Part shown: positions 6,544-15,187 of the stretch, one piece after another | How positions within the stretch are numbered: position 1 is the stretch's first letter | Layout: every line of letters begins with the position of its first letter | Origin: Acidobacteria bacterium Ga0077522 | GTDB taxonomy: Bacteria > Acidobacteriota > Vicinamibacteria > Vicinamibacterales > Vicinamibacteraceae | NCBI GenBank assembly: GCA_001464065.1 | Contig: LNDN01000051.1 | Span: forward strand, 1 to 38,567 | DNA length: 38,567 nt | Reading direction: 5' to 3' | The notes under the pieces: generated by a model | Seen by the model: only the letters and a program-made list of their open reading frames with translations | Told to the model about the DNA's origin: nothing | Databases searched by the model: none | Position numbers and translations under genes: made by a program

Positions 6544-9135
6544 ATGCTTGCCATCACCGATGAGAAGTGGGTCGCGCTGGCCCAGACGCTGCAGGTCGAA
6601 CTGGCCACCTTGCGCGCCGTCGCCGAGGTCGAATCCGGCGGCAGCGGCTTCCTGACCACGACGCCGCCCCGGCCGAAGGTGCTGTTCGAGGGCCACTACT
6701 TCCACCGCCTCACCGGCGGGCGGTTCGGCGCCGCGCATCCGACGATCAGTTACCCGACCTGGACCCGGAAGCACTATGCGAAGACCGGCGCGGGCGAGTG
6801 GGCCCGGCTGGAGCAGGCGATCCTCCTCGATCGCGCCTCGGCCCTGCAGTCGGCCAGCTGGGGGGCGTTCCAGATCATGGGCGCCAACTATGCGCAGGCT
6901 GGCTTCCCCGACGTCGAGGCGTTCGTCGCCGCGCACGCCAGCAGCGCCGAGGCCCAGCTCGAGGCCTTCACCCGCTTCATCGCCCGACGCTGGTACCTGG
7001 TGCCCCTGCGCGACAAGGCGTGGGCGACCTTCGCCGAGCGCTACAACGGACCCGCCTACGCGCGGAATCAGTACGACGTCAAGCTGGCACGTGCGTACGA
7101 GCGCTGGGCGGCGCTGGCGTCCGCACCGGCGCTGCCGCGCACGCGGCGAGGGGCGGCCGGGCGTGCCGGCGGGCCGGCGCGGGCGATGTCCGCACAGACG
7201 CCGCCGGGACGGCCCCTGATCGGCGCGGTGCCCGTCGCGCGCCAGTTGCCGATGCAGCGCATCGTGCGCGCCGATGCGCTCGACCTGCGCGACTGGCTGT
7301 ATAGGCCACGCGTCGGGCAGGCACCGCCGGGCACGCTGTTGCCGCTGCGGCTGCGGCCGGTGTCGAGTCAGGGCCGCAGCAGCGCCTGCACGGGCTTCGC
7401 GCTGGCATCGGTCATCGAGTACCTGCTGGACCGCGCGGCACGACCGGTGGAGGCCATCTCGGGGCACATGCTCTACGACATGGCGCGGCGCTACGACGAA
7501 TGGGCCGAGAACGACCAACAGGACCAGGGATCCTCGCTGCGGGGCGCGCTGCGAGGCTGGTTCCACCATGGCGCCAGCACGCACGCGTTGTGGGGGGATC
7601 CGTCGATGCCGGGCGCCAGCCTGGATGAGGGCGACTGGTGGCTGGATGCGGTCAAGCGGCCCCTCGGCGCGTACTTCCGGGTGCAGACCGACATGATTCC
7701 CGATATCCACAGCGCGCTGGCCGAGACCGGGGTGCTCTACGCGAGCGCCCTGACGCACGCCGGGTGGGATGCCCTGCACCACGCCGAGCCGACGCCGGCG
7801 CCGACCTCACCCGAGACCTACCCGGTGATCGAGACGCGGGAGGGCCTGCCGGATGCGGGCCACGCCTTCGCCATCGTCGGCTATACGGAGCGGGGCCTCG
7901 TCGTGCACAACTCGTGGGGGGACCGGTGGGGCGCCGGTGGCTTCGCGATCCTGCCGTACGCGGACTGGCGCCAGAACGCGATGGACTGCTGGGTCGCGCA
8001 GCTCGGTGTGGTGACCGACGAGCACACGGCGGTGGCCGACGCCGCCACCCTGCGCATCGACGCCGCGACGCAGCGCGTGCAGCTCTCGAGCAATCCACAA
8101 CTGGCGGCGCACGAGATCTCGCCGTTCGTCGTCACCGTCGATGGGGAAGGCCAGTTGTGCACGCGCGGGCGCTTCCGCACCAACGCCGACGACCTGGCCC
8201 TGCTGGTGGACGAACACCTGCCGCGCGCCTGCGAGCGCTGGGGCTGCGCCGACGGCATCGACGTGGCCATCGTCGTCCACGACGGGCTGGCGGGCGAGCA
8301 GGGGGCCCTCGACCGCGCCCTGCACTGGATTCCCCTGCTCTACTCGCATCAGGTGTTCCCGGTCTTCCTGCTGTGGGAGACCGACGCCGCCGGCGGCGTC
8401 CGCAAGCTGCTCGAGGCCAAGGTGGGCACCGAGGACGAACCCGCGACGCCGCTGCCGTGGCGGGCCGTCACGCCGACGGCGCTGCTGGCGTGGCACGACG
8501 AGCGCATCGAGGGGCATGTGCGTCGGCCGGGGCGCGCGCTGTGGCGCGAGGTGAAGGCGCATGCCACCGAGGTCGCGACCGCAGAGGGGGCAGGGCTGCT
8601 GCAGTTGCTGGCGCTGCTGAAGGCGCGCGGCCGACGCGCGTCGTTTCCCGCCATCCGTCTGCACCTGGTCAGTCACTCGGCGGGCGGACTGGTCGTGACG
8701 CACGCCATTCCCCGCGTCGTGCGTCTCGGCCTCGCGCTCACGAGCGTGAACCTGCTGGCGCCGGCGGTGGCCGTCGAGGAGTTCACCGAGGCCGCCGGTC
8801 TGGCGCTCGAGGCCAGCGAGGCGAGACTACTGGTGGCCTACCTGTCCGATGCCGCGGAGCGGAGCGACGCGACCTGCGCGCCATACGGGCATTCGCTGCT
8901 GTACATGATTTCGCGCGTGCTGGAGGAGGAACCCGACACGCCGATGCTCGGCCTCGAGCCGTACCTGGTGCCGGCGGTGGTGCAGCGCGACTGGGGCGCC
9001 AGGGTGACGCGACTGATGGCCCCCGGCGGGCGCACGCCCCAGGACCTGCGGTTCACCACCGCCACCACGCACGGCGGGTTGCCGGAAGATCCGGCCGTGC
9101 TGCAGGCGGTGCTGCAGCACATTCGGCAGGGCTGA
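6544..9135 (+). CDS. Triple-domain fusion: N-acetylmuramidase, papain-like peptidase, alpha/beta-hydrolase
   Basis: This 863-residue protein joins three hydrolase-like domains. Residues 1-190 match the N-acetylmuramidase family (DUF3380) known from phage lysins: catalytic-type Glu30 in 'VESGG', 'KVLFEGHYFHRL' and 'SASWGAFQIMGANY'. Residues about 255-490 are a C1A papain-like peptidase with the full set of key residues: Gln276 of the oxyanion hole, Cys282 six residues later, His440 in 'GHAFAIVGY' and Asn456 in 'HNSWGDRWG'. Residues about 510-863 look like an alpha/beta-hydrolase, with candidate nucleophile Ser712 in 'SHSAGG' (the first Gly of GxSxG is Ser) and a candidate His783. There is no signal peptide or membrane segment, so it is made in the cytosol and would need lysis, a dedicated secretion system or an unknown route to reach peptidoglycan. 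It starts 4 bp after the membrane-protein stop. Confidence 0.82.
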   Translation: MLAITDEKWVALAQTLQVELATLRAVAEVESGGSGFLTTTPPRPKVLFEGHYFHRLTGGRFGAAHPTISYPTWTRKHYAKTGAGEWARLEQAILLDRASALQSASWGAFQIMGANYAQAGFPDVEAFVAAHASSAEAQLEAFTRFIARRWYLVPLRDKAWATFAERYNGPAYARNQYDVKLARAYERWAALASAPALPRTRRGAAGRAGGPARAMSAQTPPGRPLIGAVPVARQLPMQRIVRADALDLRDWLYRPRVGQAPPGTLLPLRLRPVSSQGRSSACTGFALASVIEYLLDRAARPVEAISGHMLYDMARRYDEWAENDQQDQGSSLRGALRGWFHHGASTHALWGDPSMPGASLDEGDWWLDAVKRPLGAYFRVQTDMIPDIHSALAETGVLYASALTHAGWDALHHAEPTPAPTSPETYPVIETREGLPDAGHAFAIVGYTERGLVVHNSWGDRWGAGGFAILPYADWRQNAMDCWVAQLGVVTDEHTAVADAATLRIDAATQRVQLSSNPQLAAHEISPFVVTVDGEGQLCTRGRFRTNADDLALLVDEHLPRACERWGCADGIDVAIVVHDGLAGEQGALDRALHWIPLLYSHQVFPVFLLWETDAAGGVRKLLEAKVGTEDEPATPLPWRAVTPTALLAWHDERIEGHVRRPGRALWREVKAHATEVATAEGAGLLQLLALLKARGRRASFPAIRLHLVSHSAGGLVVTHAIPRVVRLGLALTSVNLLAPAVAVEEFTEAAGLALEASEARLLVAYLSDAAERSDATCAPYGHSLLYMISRVLEEEPDTPMLGLEPYLVPAVVQRDWGARVTRLMAPGGRTPQDLRFTTATTHGGLPEDPAVLQAVLQHIRQG

Positions 9136-9144
9136 CGGGCCGGG

Positions 9145-9999
9145 CTAGTTGGCCAGCCGCGTGAAGGTGATTCCCGCCCCGCCCGGGACGCCCATCGGCG
9201 AGACGGCAAAGCGGTTGTCGCCGCGGCCAACCGTGACGGCGCGGCCCGAGATGATGCCGATGCCGGCCCCGAAGATCACGTCGCTGGCGAAGTGGCGTCG
9301 TTCCTGGAGGCGAGACGCCGCGACGTAGGCGGCAACCGCGTACGCCGGGGCGCCGACCTTCCAGCCGAAGTGTCGGTGGAGGACCGAGGCGTTGGCAAAC
9401 GTCCCCGACGAGTGCCCCGACGGAAAGGACCACGTATCGCCGTCCGGCCGGGTGCGATTGATCGACAGCTTCAGGCCCTGCGTGAAGATCGTGTTCACCA
9501 ACTGGGCGCGCACGAGATCCGCGCCGACCTGCGCCACCCGCTCCGACTTGACGACGCGGCCGATGCCGTAGGCCGCCCAGGCACCACCGAACTGGACGGC
9601 GAAACCGCCGACGACCTTGCCCGGGCCCAGGAGGCGATCGAGCGTTGGCGATGACGAGAAGGTGTCGGTCAGACGAAAGTCGTACGGGTGGATCAGGGAG
9701 GCCGACGCGCCGGCGGTGACCATGATGACGGCGTTGGTCGTGTCGGCCGTGTTGCGCAGGTCGCCGCGCAGGTCCGTGAACAGTGACGCGACCGACGGCA
9801 TCGCGCCCCGGCCGCGGGTCGTCAGCGGCACGATCGCCTCAGTCGGGGCGTCAGCCGCCGTCGGCGCAGGAGGATCGGCGATTGCGGCGGCGGCCGTCGG
9901 TGCCGCGAGGTCGGCGGACACGCGGGTGTCCTGCGCGCAGACCGGTGCGGCGCTGACGCAGAGCAGCGTGGTGACGAGAAGAGCGGAACAGTGACGCAT
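9145..9999 (-). CDS. Exported PAP2-superfamily phosphatase
   Basis: This is a type-2 phosphatidic-acid-phosphatase-like enzyme, a family that removes phosphate from lipid phosphates such as undecaprenyl pyrophosphate or phosphatidate at the outer face of the membrane. All three signature motifs are intact: K-x6-RP in 'KLSINRTRP', 'PSGH' in 'WSFPSGHSSG', and SR-x5-H-x3-D in 'SRLQERRHFASD'. The chosen ATG at 9999 opens a clear signal peptide, 'MRHCSALLVTTLLCVSAAPV', with cleavage after 'CAQ'; the upstream in-frame ATG at 10089 would bury it. The 284-residue length fits a single-domain exported form. It converges on the fusion gene with only 9 bp between the stops and diverges from the TIM-barrel gene across about 190 bp that must hold both promoters. 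The exact substrate is not visible. Confidence 0.88.
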   Translation of the reverse strand: MRHCSALLVTTLLCVSAAPVCAQDTRVSADLAAPTAAAAIADPPAPTAADAPTEAIVPLTTRGRGAMPSVASLFTDLRGDLRNTADTTNAVIMVTAGASASLIHPYDFRLTDTFSSSPTLDRLLGPGKVVGGFAVQFGGAWAAYGIGRVVKSERVAQVGADLVRAQLVNTIFTQGLKLSINRTRPDGDTWSFPSGHSSGTFANASVLHRHFGWKVGAPAYAVAAYVAASRLQERRHFASDVIFGAGIGIISGRAVTVGRGDNRFAVSPMGVPGGAGITFTRLAN

Positions 10000-10190
10000 G
10001 CGGCTGATCCCCGAGACCGGGCCTCGGGGCCGGGTCACACATGGACAGAGTCTCGCATCCGTGGATGAAGGCCACATGAGGACGCGCACTCGCCTCCCCT
10101 TGTATCGACAGTTCCCGGAGCGCCGTTACTCTACCTCAGCCTCGGAGGGTGTGCCACCCTGTGGCGTCCTTGTCGCAACGGAGAATCCGG

Positions 10191-11267
10191 ATGATTGACC
10201 GACGCGCATTCCTGATGATGGCCGTGGCCGCGGGAGCCAGAGCGGGCGCGCGGCAGCCTGAGGGACCCCGACGCGGGACGTCCATGTACCTCGCGTACAC
10301 GTCGTTCGCGGTCAGGCTCGCGCAGGGCCGCGATCTCGTGCGGACCAGCGCGGCGGGGTTCGGCCCAGGCGTCTTCCGTGACCTGTGTACCCGGTTCGGT
10401 GCGGCGGGCGCGCAGATCGACCTGTCGCAGATTCCGGCCGACCCCGAGGCCCTGACCGCCATCCGCGACGCCTTCGCGCGCGCCGGCGTCGCTATCGAAC
10501 TCTCCCTGCCCGCCCGTGTCCTCGAGTCGCCGGCCGCCTATGCGCAGGCGGTGTCGGTGGCGCGTGCGCTCGGCGCCCGCTGCGCACGCGTCGCGTTGCT
10601 GTCGGGCCGACGCTACGAGACATTTGCCACCGCCGAGGCCTGGAGCGCGTTCTCGGCCCGCTGGCAGGAGACGCTGGTGCGCATGCGCCCCGAGTTCGAG
10701 CGCCACCAGTTGGCCATCGGCATCGAGAATCACAAGGACTGGTGTGCCTCCGAACTCGTGACCGTGCTGCGCGCCGTCGACAGTCGCTACGTCGGCGCCT
10801 GCGTCGACTTCGGCAACAACCTCGCGCTCCTCGAGCCTCCCGACGAGACGATCGCGCTGCTGGCGCCCTTCGCCATCACCACGCACCTGAAGGACATGGC
10901 CGTGCGGCGCACCGCCGAGGGTTTCGACCTGTCCGAGGTGCCGCTCGGCCAGGGCATCCTGCCGCTCGGGCGCTACATCGAGCGCATCCGTGCCGCACGG
11001 CCCGAGGCGCGCCTCTGCCTCGAGATGATCACGCGCGATCCGCTGTCGGTCCCCTGTCGTACCGACCGCTACTGGACGACCTTCGGCCCGTCGCCGACCC
11101 GCGCCGAGCGCTTGGAACGGTTCGAGGCCGCGGTACGCTCGCAGGCGCGTGCAGACCTGCCGCGCGTGTCCGGGTTGTCGCCCGAGGCGCAGCGCGCGGC
11201 CGAAGACGACAACGTGCGCGCGTGTGTGACCCATGCCCGCGACGTGCTGCACCTGGAGAGCAACTGA
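10191..11267 (+). CDS. Tat-exported sugar-phosphate isomerase/epimerase-like TIM barrel
   Basis: This 358-residue protein belongs to the xylose-isomerase-like TIM-barrel superfamily (AP endonuclease 2 fold). The usual Glu-Asp-His-Glu metal site can be traced: 'IGIENHKDW', 'ACVDFGNN', 'TTHLKDM' and 'CLEMITRDP'. The chosen ATG at 10191 follows a CGGAG ribosome site and opens a twin-arginine-type leader, '[14 protein letters not shown]', so the enzyme is probably exported folded; the longer start at 10149 would hide it. The gene is 2 bp from an SDR dehydrogenase, with which it likely forms an operon for isomerising and oxidising a sugar or polyol. The substrate is unknown. The family also includes hydroxypyruvate isomerases and inosose dehydratases. 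Confidence 0.8.
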   Translation: MIDRRAFLMMAVAAGARAGARQPEGPRRGTSMYLAYTSFAVRLAQGRDLVRTSAAGFGPGVFRDLCTRFGAAGAQIDLSQIPADPEALTAIRDAFARAGVAIELSLPARVLESPAAYAQAVSVARALGARCARVALLSGRRYETFATAEAWSAFSARWQETLVRMRPEFERHQLAIGIENHKDWCASELVTVLRAVDSRYVGACVDFGNNLALLEPPDETIALLAPFAITTHLKDMAVRRTAEGFDLSEVPLGQGILPLGRYIERIRAARPEARLCLEMITRDPLSVPCRTDRYWTTFGPSPTRAERLERFEAAVRSQARADLPRVSGLSPEAQRAAEDDNVRACVTHARDVLHLESN

Positions 11268-11269
11268 CC

Positions 11270-12055
11270 ATGGCCGACGGACGTCCTCACGCGATTGACC
11301 TGTTTCGTCTGCAGGGGCGCACCGCGCTCGTCACGGGTGGCACGCGCGGCCTCGGCCTGATCATGGCCGAGGCCCTCGCGGAAGCCGGCGCCGCGGTGTG
11401 CGTGTCGAGCCGGTCGGCAGACGCGGCGCAGCGCGCGGCGGCCGACCTCGCCGCCACCACGGGCGCACGCGTGGTCGGTGTGACCGGCGACGTGTCGACC
11501 AGCGCCGGGGTCGATCAACTCCTGGCGCAGACCGCGGCCGACTTCGGCCCGGTGGACATCCTCGTGAACAACGCCGGCGTCAACATCCGGGGCCATGCCG
11601 ACGCCCTGTCGGAACAGGACTGGGACACCGTCATCGACACGAACCTCAAGGGCCCGTTCCTCGTGGCGCGCGCGCTCGGGCCGCAGATGTGCGCGCGTGG
11701 GTGGGGACGCGTGATCATGCTGTCGTCGATGCTGGCGTCGATCGCCCTGCCCGGTCGCGCCCCCTACGCGTCCTCGAAGGCCGGGGTCACGGCGCTGACC
11801 CGCGTGCTCGCCCTCGAGTGGGCGGCCGCGGGCGTGACCGTCAATGCCATCTGCCCAGGGCCGTTCGGCACCGAGATGAACCGGCCGCTCATGACCGACC
11901 CGGAGAAGTACCAGGCCTTCCTGCAGAAGCTGCCCGTCGGCCGCTGGGGCGACCTGCACGAGATCAAGGGCGTGGTCGTGTTCCTCGCCTCGGAGGCCTC
12001 CTCGTTCATGACCGGCGCCTCACTCGTTCTCGATGGCGGCTGGACCGCCCAGTGA
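11270..12055 (+). CDS. Short-chain dehydrogenase/reductase (SDR), gluconate-5-dehydrogenase-like
   Basis: This 261-residue classical SDR uses NAD(P) to oxidise or reduce a hydroxyl/keto group. It has the cofactor motif TGxxxGxG (residues 22-29, 'TGGTRGLG'), the structural 'NNAG', the catalytic Ser in 'MLSSMLAS', and Tyr166-x3-Lys170 in 'YASSK'. The late '[12 protein letters not shown]' and '[11 protein letters not shown]' segments are typical of the gluconate 5-dehydrogenase / 3-oxoacyl reductase branch, but the specific substrate cannot be assigned. The ATG at 11270 sits 2 bp after the upstream isomerase stop, with a GGAGAG upstream; a far longer open frame starting within the isomerase gene is ignored. 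Its last 36 bp overlap the convergent M23 peptidase gene. Confidence 0.85.
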   Translation: MADGRPHAIDLFRLQGRTALVTGGTRGLGLIMAEALAEAGAAVCVSSRSADAAQRAAADLAATTGARVVGVTGDVSTSAGVDQLLAQTAADFGPVDILVNNAGVNIRGHADALSEQDWDTVIDTNLKGPFLVARALGPQMCARGWGRVIMLSSMLASIALPGRAPYASSKAGVTALTRVLALEWAAAGVTVNAICPGPFGTEMNRPLMTDPEKYQAFLQKLPVGRWGDLHEIKGVVVFLASEASSFMTGASLVLDGGWTAQ

Positions 12056-13372
12056 GCCGTCGCCGACCCATCCCTCGAGTTCACCGCCGACGCGAACGAG
12101 TCTGAACGTGCCGAACGTGCCGAGCACGTCGGCCTGGCGGGGTTCGTCGAGTGTCTCGATCACCGGTGCGGTCGCCGACGGACGCTCGCGCAGGAGCGCA
12201 CCCGCCTGCAGTCGCTCACGTCGCCAGGGCGTGTCGCCGGGCGTGACCGCGCGCTGATTCACGTAGCCAGCCGATCCATCCGGCAGATGCAGCCGATAGG
12301 CCGTGGCGGTCTGGCCGACGACCTGCGCGATCGTCCCCTGCGGCAGCACCGTCTCCGACGCCGGCGTGCGTGTGAGGCCTGGCCGCAGGGGCACCCGCGC
12401 CTGGGCCGTCCGCACCGTGGTCCCGAGCCGCGACGTGTTGGTGGGCGCCGGATCGGGCGGGGCGTCGTCGGGCGCCAGGAACGGCAGGGGATCGATCGCG
12501 CTGCCCTCGTAGATCCCGAAGTGCAGGTGCGGCGCCGTCGTTCGCGCATTGCCGGTGTTGCCGACGTAGCCGAGCACGGTGCCGGCGGCGATGGTCCGCA
12601 CGCCCTCGGTCTCCCAGCGATCGAGGTGCGCGTAGTAGTACGAGCGGCGCGCATCGCGGACCCACACCACGTTGCCGCCGAGCCCGTCGGTGCCGGTGCG
12701 CGCGATCCCGGCGCTGACGGCGACGACGGGGGTGCCACGGGGCGCGAAGATGTCGATGCCTTCGTGCTCGCGGCGTCCGGCATCGCGCTGCGCGCCGAAC
12801 TGGCTCTGCACGGCTCTGGCGGTGAGTCCCTGCACCGGGAAGGCGAGACTCGCCAGCGTGCGTTCCGTGATCGTGTAGCGACCGCCGCGCAGCAGTTCGG
12901 GCTGCACGCGCACGACGTAGGAGCCGTCGCGCGGTACGTCGTAGACGAGCGTGGTCGCGTCCGCGGCCAGCGACGCCACGCGCTCGGGCGGCGCCTCGCC
13001 TCGCAGTGCGAAGAGATCGACGAACAGTTGCGTCGGTGCACTGGCCTCGATGGTGACCTCGATGGACAGCCGACGGCCCCGTGTCAGGTCCAGGCGGTAC
13101 GCGGTGGCGCTCGGGATGGCGGGAGGGAAGTAGCCGGTCTCCTGGAAGGGAGAGGCGGCCGACACCGGGCGTTGCACGGCGAGGGCGCCTGCCGCGAGCC
13201 AGTCGCGGCCGAGCGCCGTCTCACTGAGGCCCGATGCCGTCAGCGTGGCGAGGTAGCCGTCGTGCGGCGACGCCGGCGTGGTGAAGCGCGAGAGCGGACC
13301 ACTCGTGGCGCACCCGGCGATCAGGGCAGCGGCAGCCAGCAGGGCCGCGACGGAGAGGCGAGCGACGGACAC
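12020..13372 (-). CDS. M23-family metallopeptidase lipoprotein with SH3-like tail
   Basis: This is a LytM/peptidase-M23 endopeptidase of the LasA/lysostaphin type, which cleaves peptide cross-links in peptidoglycan. It has a lipoprotein leader with lipobox 'LIAGCATS', a beta-rich N-terminal region, the metal site H-x3-D in '[12 protein letters not shown]', and the second motif '[11 protein letters not shown]'. The C-terminal about 130 residues resemble one or two bacterial SH3-type wall-binding repeats ('GYVNQRAV', 'GWVGDGSL'). Two GTG starts are possible. GTG 13372 has GAGGAG at an 8-nt spacing, while GTG 13381 abuts the same purine run, so 13372 is preferred. It lies downstream of the methyltransferase gene on the same strand and overlaps the 3' end of the SDR gene by 36 bp. 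Confidence 0.87.
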   Translation of the reverse strand: MSVARLSVAALLAAAALIAGCATSGPLSRFTTPASPHDGYLATLTASGLSETALGRDWLAAGALAVQRPVSAASPFQETGYFPPAIPSATAYRLDLTRGRRLSIEVTIEASAPTQLFVDLFALRGEAPPERVASLAADATTLVYDVPRDGSYVVRVQPELLRGGRYTITERTLASLAFPVQGLTARAVQSQFGAQRDAGRREHEGIDIFAPRGTPVVAVSAGIARTGTDGLGGNVVWVRDARRSYYYAHLDRWETEGVRTIAAGTVLGYVGNTGNARTTAPHLHFGIYEGSAIDPLPFLAPDDAPPDPAPTNTSRLGTTVRTAQARVPLRPGLTRTPASETVLPQGTIAQVVGQTATAYRLHLPDGSAGYVNQRAVTPGDTPWRRERLQAGALLRERPSATAPVIETLDEPRQADVLGTFGTFRLVRVGGELEGWVGDGSLGGPAAIENE

Positions 13373-13437
13373 GCGAGGCACTCCTCAGTGTGGCCGGTCC
13401 CTCGGCGCAGGCCAAGCTGGGCCGAACGACGCTCGAG

Positions 13438-14208
13438 TCAGTGACGACGGGGGATCAGCGTGGCGAGGTAGCCGCGGAACACCACGTCCCGTGTGGTGGA
13501 GCCGAAGACCGGCGTCAGCGTCTCGGTGACCCAGGCGCGCACGTCCTCGAGCGGCGTGCCACGCCGGACGGCATCGCGCACGCTCGTCTCGGTGAGCATG
13601 TAGGCGATGTGGAAGTCGAGGGCATGGGGGAGGGGCAGCTCGAACGGCTCGCCGCGCTCGACCGTGAAGCCGGTGGCGACGTCCCGCAGGATCGCAGGCG
13701 AGAGTGGGCGGGCCTGACTGGCCGGGAACGGGTAACGGGCGAGGAACGCCTCGAACCACCTGTCGAGCGCGTCGGAGTCCGCGAAGGACCGCCCTGGCGA
13801 GAAGTCGTAGACCGCCAGCACGCCGCCCGGCGCCAGCACACGAGCGGCCTCGCGGAGCGTCGCGTCCAGGTCGCTGGCGTAGTTGAGTGATCCGGCGGCC
13901 GTGAGCAGGTCGACCGAGGCGTCGGCAAACGGCATGGCCTCGCCGGCGGCGGCGACGAAACCAACCCCAGGCACCGTGCGCCGGGCGACGCGCACCATCG
14001 ACTCGGCCGGGTCGAAGCCGACCACCTGCGATGCGAGGCTCGTCAGCGGTCGCGACGACAGGCCGGCACCGCACCCCACGTCGACGGCGAGGCCGACCGG
14101 GGAGCCCTCACGCCAGGCGCGGAGTCGATCGACGATGAGCGGATGAAGGGCGGGGCGGCTGGCCGCATAGCCTGCGGCCAGCCCCAGGTCACCGAAGGGG
14201 TTCGCCAT
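13438..14208 (-). CDS. Class I SAM-dependent methyltransferase
   Basis: This 256-residue Rossmann-like methyltransferase has motif I 'AVDVGCGAGLSSRPL', an acidic loop 'VVGFDPAESMVRVARR', motif II around 'MPFADASVDLLTAAGSLNY' and 'VLAPGGVLAVYDFSPG'. This is the methyltransf_11 (UbiE/BioC-like) pattern for small-molecule acceptors. The ATG at 14208 opens 'MANPFGDLGLAAGYAASRP', the usual N-terminus in such proteins; a further in-frame ATG at 14337 adds a basic, low-complexity tail over the DUF892 gene end and is rejected. The acceptor is not identifiable. It probably shares a transcript with the M23 lipoprotein gene 57-66 bp downstream. Confidence 0.85.
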   Translation of the reverse strand: MANPFGDLGLAAGYAASRPALHPLIVDRLRAWREGSPVGLAVDVGCGAGLSSRPLTSLASQVVGFDPAESMVRVARRTVPGVGFVAAAGEAMPFADASVDLLTAAGSLNYASDLDATLREAARVLAPGGVLAVYDFSPGRSFADSDALDRWFEAFLARYPFPASQARPLSPAILRDVATGFTVERGEPFELPLPHALDFHIAYMLTETSVRDAVRRGTPLEDVRAWVTETLTPVFGSTTRDVVFRGYLATLIPRRH

Positions 14209-14254
14209 CACGAGCGCAATTCTAGCCTCGTGAAGCGGACGTTCGGTGGTCGCG

Positions 14255-14899
14255 CTAGCGCTTGCGGGCGCCGGTGGTCGCCTTGCGGGCGGGACCGCGC
14301 GAGGATGCCGACCTGGCCGTCGCCTTCGCGGCGGCACCGGTCTGCTTGCGACGCGCCGGCGTCGGTGCCATCGGCTCGTCGTCCTCGTCCTGGTCGCCGC
14401 CGTGCGCCAGGTCCGCGGCTTCCTGGTTGATGCCTCCCTCGGCGAGCGTGGTCAGCTTCTCGTCCGTGGCCTTCTCCTCGTCGAGCGTCTCCTGGAGGAG
14501 CTGCGCGGCCTCGGTGTGCCCCATGGCGGTGGCCCAGGAGACCAGCGTGCCGTACGCCGCCATCTCGTAATGCTCGGCGCGCTGGGCCGAGGCGATCAGC
14601 AGGGCGTCCATCGTGGCCTCGTCCGCGTCCTCCTCGAGGGCACTCTTGCCCTCCTCGATGATGCCGGCCATGCCGTCGCAGTGCTTGCCGCGGGGCTTCT
14701 CGCCGAGGCTCTCGAACACCTGGGCCAGACGCTCGATCTGGGCCCTGGTCTCCTGAAGGTGCTGCTCGAAGGCGGCGCGCAGGTCCGTCGAGGTCGCGGC
14801 TTTCGCCAGCTTGGGCAGCGCCTTGGTGAGTTGCTTCTCGGCGTCGTACGTGTCGCGCAGTTCGTCGATGAACATGTCGTGCAGTGATCCCTGGGCCAT
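14255..14899 (-). CDS. Ferritin-like DUF892 (YciE/YciF-type) protein with basic C-terminal tail
   Basis: This 214-residue protein matches the DUF892 ferritin-like family, known in enterobacteria as stress-induced YciE/YciF. The N-terminus 'SLHDMFIDELRDTYDAEKQL' and the later 'QRAEHYEMAAYGTL' and 'QLLQETLDEEKATDEKL' supply the Glu/His residues of a four-helix-bundle di-metal site. After about residue 170 an acidic patch 'GGDQDEDDEP' leads into a Lys/Arg/Ala-rich tail with repeated 'RKA/AKAT' units like those of histone-H1-like proteins, ending 'ARKATTGARKR'. The tail could bind nucleic acid (inference). The ATG at 14899 is preceded by AAGGAGA at good spacing. The roughly 290 bp upstream, to 15187, hold no recognisable gene. 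Confidence 0.85.
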   Translation of the reverse strand: MAQGSLHDMFIDELRDTYDAEKQLTKALPKLAKAATSTDLRAAFEQHLQETRAQIERLAQVFESLGEKPRGKHCDGMAGIIEEGKSALEEDADEATMDALLIASAQRAEHYEMAAYGTLVSWATAMGHTEAAQLLQETLDEEKATDEKLTTLAEGGINQEAADLAHGGDQDEDDEPMAPTPARRKQTGAAAKATARSASSRGPARKATTGARKR

Positions 14900-15187
14900 G
14901 AGCGGTATGTCTCCTTGAATGCGCGCCAGAGGGCGCGCCGTGTGCGATACACGAGATGCGCAGCACCAGTGCAAGCGAGAGGCCAGGCCTGTGCGCGTGC
15001 CACACGCGGTTCTCCCACGGGTGGTGGTAGCGTTCCGCGTCACCGTTGTAGCAATCCGTGCCACGCATGCCGATCCACACCCTTCGATGGGGCAAGGCCG
15101 ACGTCGGTGGTGAGGCTCACGAGGGCCCTCGGGCACGCCGATTCTCGACACAGGCGACTCGCGTCGAGCCGCCCACACGTCTTCGGC

